Below are positions 62,475 to 64,000 of a DNA stretch of 64,000 nt, in pieces. The DNA comes from Paenibacillus sp. cl123 (lineage in GTDB: Bacteria; Bacillota; Bacilli; Paenibacillales; NBRC-103111). Where the stretch lies: assembly GCF_900101595.1 (NCBI RefSeq), contig NZ_FMYY01000027.1, positions 1 through 64,000 of the forward strand, given 5' to 3'. The stretch's first letter is position 1; every line of letters starts with the position of its first letter. The notes under the pieces were generated by a model, which saw only the letters and a program-made list of their open reading frames with translations, searched no databases and was not told the DNA's origin. The translations under genes and the position numbers were made by a program.

Positions 62475-63464
62475 CTATGAAATAGTCAGCATTATTTTGC
62501 CTTCCGCTCCGGCTTCGGCGGCTTGCACGGCCTGATGGATCTCCGCCAGGCGATAGCGGGCCGCCGGGGACTTGAAGCCGAGACCTCCCGCAGCCGCCAA
62601 GTCGAGAAGCTGCCCGAACGTCTCCTGCCACGCCTGCACCGGCACCTGCCGGTTCCAGTGGCGGAGATGGAACAGCCGGGCGTCCGCCTGCGTGGTCCGC
62701 ACCAACTCGGGCCAATCGATCGGCTCGCCCGACAGCAGGCCGAGGCTCAGGAAGCCGCCTCCGGGGCGCAAGCATCCTGCCAGCTCCAGTCCGGCGCGTC
62801 CGCCTATGGAATCGACCGCCGCATCTGCGCCGCGCCCGCCCGTAAGCTCGTTCACCGCGTCATGCAGCTTGCATGCCGACGTGTCGATGACCTGGTCGGC
62901 GCCGAGCCGGAGCAGGTCGGCCGTATGCCGGGCGCTGCGGGTAACGGCGATCAGCCGGAAGCCGAGCGCCTGCGACAGCTGAGCATACACCCGGCCAAGC
63001 GCAGAGCCCCCGGCATTGACCAGCACGGTCATGCCCGTCCCGCTCAGGCGAAGCTCCTCAGTACAGGTTACCCAGGCGGTCAGCGGATTGATGTACAGCT
63101 GGGCCGCCGCGTCATCGTCAACGGCATCCGGCACACGAACAGCCCAGTCTGCCGGAACCCTCACATATTGCTGCCAAGTTCCCTCGCCTCTGAGCGGCAG
63201 CACGCGTCTGCCCAGCCATTCCTGCGGAATATCCCGTCCCGTCTCCTCGACCACGCCGATTCCTTCATAGCCGGGGATGGCGGGCAAAGCGATCCGATGA
63301 GCATACGCTCCCCGGATCGGGATCAGGTCGGACGGGTTGATGGGCGAGAGCTTCATGCGGACAAGCAGCTCCCCGGGACCGGGCGGCTCGGGCCGGCAGT
63401 GCTCCAGCTTCAGCACTTCCCGGGGCCGGCCAAACTCGTAGTAGGCAATGCGGATATTTTCCAA
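62475..63464 (-). CDS. MDR-family zinc-independent oxidoreductase (quinone or enoyl reductase type)
   Basis: A 329-residue medium-chain dehydrogenase/reductase. It has the LSPINPSDLIPIRG and IPGYEGIGVVEE segments, YINPLTAWV, and the nucleotide-binding VLVNAGGSALGRVYAQLSQALG, followed by GADQVIDTSACKLHDAV and ADAAVDSIGG. Zinc-binding Cys clusters are missing. The YINPLTAW and NPSDL motifs are like the 2-enoyl thioester reductase branch, but quinone reductase is equally possible; the substrate is unproven. The start is TTG 63464 after GGAGGAGAC. It appears as a single gene with its own terminator. Confidence 0.88.
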   Translation of the reverse strand: MENIRIAYYEFGRPREVLKLEHCRPEPPGPGELLVRMKLSPINPSDLIPIRGAYAHRIALPAIPGYEGIGVVEETGRDIPQEWLGRRVLPLRGEGTWQQYVRVPADWAVRVPDAVDDDAAAQLYINPLTAWVTCTEELRLSGTGMTVLVNAGGSALGRVYAQLSQALGFRLIAVTRSARHTADLLRLGADQVIDTSACKLHDAVNELTGGRGADAAVDSIGGRAGLELAGCLRPGGGFLSLGLLSGEPIDWPELVRTTQADARLFHLRHWNRQVPVQAWQETFGQLLDLAAAGGLGFKSPAARYRLAEIHQAVQAAEAGAEGKIMLTIS

Positions 63465-63538
63465 CCGCGTTGTCTCCTCCCTATACGTATCATAAAGTCA
63501 TCAAGTATGTATGCGTGTAAGCTACTGCTGCGGACCGG

Positions 63539-64000
63539 TCAATGAACCCCAACCCGGTTCAGGAAATTATTCATCAGCAGCGGGAGCGAGATCAGGATCG
63601 GAGGATCGTCCAGCCTCGGCGGATGCAGCATGACCCGCTGAGGGGGGAGGGCGGCGTATGGAGTAACGACGAGCGGCTCCTTGGACCGGGTCCGCAAGGT
63701 ATGCTGCGGAAGCAGCACATCCATCGCCTGCATCCCCCATGTTATCGACGTCGCCATCAGGTAATAGACACCGGGCTTGACGCCGCTCAGGCTAAACCTC
63801 CCTAGAGAGGACAGCAGGGTGCCATACAACGGAAGCCCCTCGGGAATCGGCTTGGCGAACAGCCCCAGCAAAATAAATCCTTCGAACGGTATCTCCGCCT
63901 CGATCGTTCCTTCCACACGCCCATGAGCATGGGAAGTTCCCTGCAGAGACTGCCAATCGCTGAGCCCCTTCAGAGAGTGCAGATGATCATCCGTCTGCCT
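63539..64000 (-). CDS. Partial protein of unknown function at the right edge
   Basis: The frame stays open without a stop from 64000 to the stop at 63539 (about 153 codons), so the start lies outside the window; the GTG at 63916 is internal (preceded by ...TSHAHGR). The C-terminal part has GRFSLSGVKPGVYYLMATSITWGM, a pattern like beta-sandwich (carboxypeptidase-regulatory-like) domains, with several Leu/Pro-rich strands. I do not recognise the family; a C-terminal extension of an AraC-type regulator is one possibility. Confidence 0.5.
   Translation of the reverse strand, partial: RQTDDHLHSLKGLSDWQSLQGTSHAHGRVEGTIEAEIPFEGFILLGLFAKPIPEGLPLYGTLLSSLGRFSLSGVKPGVYYLMATSITWGMQAMDVLLPQHTLRTRSKEPLVVTPYAALPPQRVMLHPPRLDDPPILISLPLLMNNFLNRVGVH

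Overview
The window is about 64 kb of Gram-positive DNA of moderately high G+C. It looks like Paenibacillus or a close relative. Clues are strong AGGAGG-type ribosome binding sites with many TTG and GTG starts, the conserved ygxA-ygzB-perR neighbourhood, an amidotransferase gatCAB operon, LplB/YtcP-type sugar transporters paired with membrane-bound AraC regulators or a YesM-type two-component system, and giant S-layer-anchored glycosidases. Almost all genes lie on the minus strand; only ygzB and one transporter operon (17.1-21.9 kb) are on the plus strand.

Region by region. 0-0.7 kb: the 5' end of a 16S rRNA gene (minus strand) with its leader and two tandem promoters. 0.7-2.1 kb: thiS-thiG under a TPP riboswitch with a terminator. 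2.1-5.9 kb: ygxA, ygzB, a membrane-anchored GH18 glycosidase and perR. 5.9-9 kb: an ECF sigma / anti-sigma / membrane protein / DUF4097 envelope-stress operon with a candidate autoregulated promoter. 9-13.7 kb: MgtC-like protein, an acetyltransferase, gatC-gatA-gatB. 14-21.9 kb: an IDEAL-domain protein, then a saccharide import cassette (membrane AraC regulator, two permeases, binding lipoprotein, cytoplasmic BNR_4-type protein). 22-40.5 kb: a polysaccharide-use locus with a response regulator, YesM-type kinase, GH105 hydrolase, binding lipoprotein, two permeases and two very large SLH-anchored GH43-type enzymes. Its two main transcription units share a nearly identical upstream element at a fixed distance from the -10 box. 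40.7-41.9 kb: an M24 peptidase. 42-51.5 kb: a Tad-like (type IVc pilus) locus led by a kinase-ATPase fusion. It includes three very small paralogous membrane proteins and a 29-residue basic peptide. 51.6-60.4 kb: a third import cassette with two closely similar binding lipoproteins, bracketed by two four-unit arrays of the same degenerate 52-bp repeat, plus a 7 x 19-bp tandem repeat. 60.4-62.4 kb: a group II intron with its maturase, sitting directly behind the terminator of an MDR-family oxidoreductase gene. The right edge holds a partial unknown gene.

Working together: the three import cassettes each couple a surface or membrane regulator to an ATPase-less LplB/YtcP-type importer (the ATPase subunit is expected elsewhere). 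In the 22-40 kb locus, surface GH43 enzymes would trim polysaccharide, the importer would bring in oligosaccharides, and the GH105 enzyme would remove unsaturated uronic residues inside the cell. The most novel-looking items are the paired 52-bp repeat arrays, the small-protein family in the Tad-like locus and the shared activator-type element. All calls come from reading the sequence only; no database search was run.
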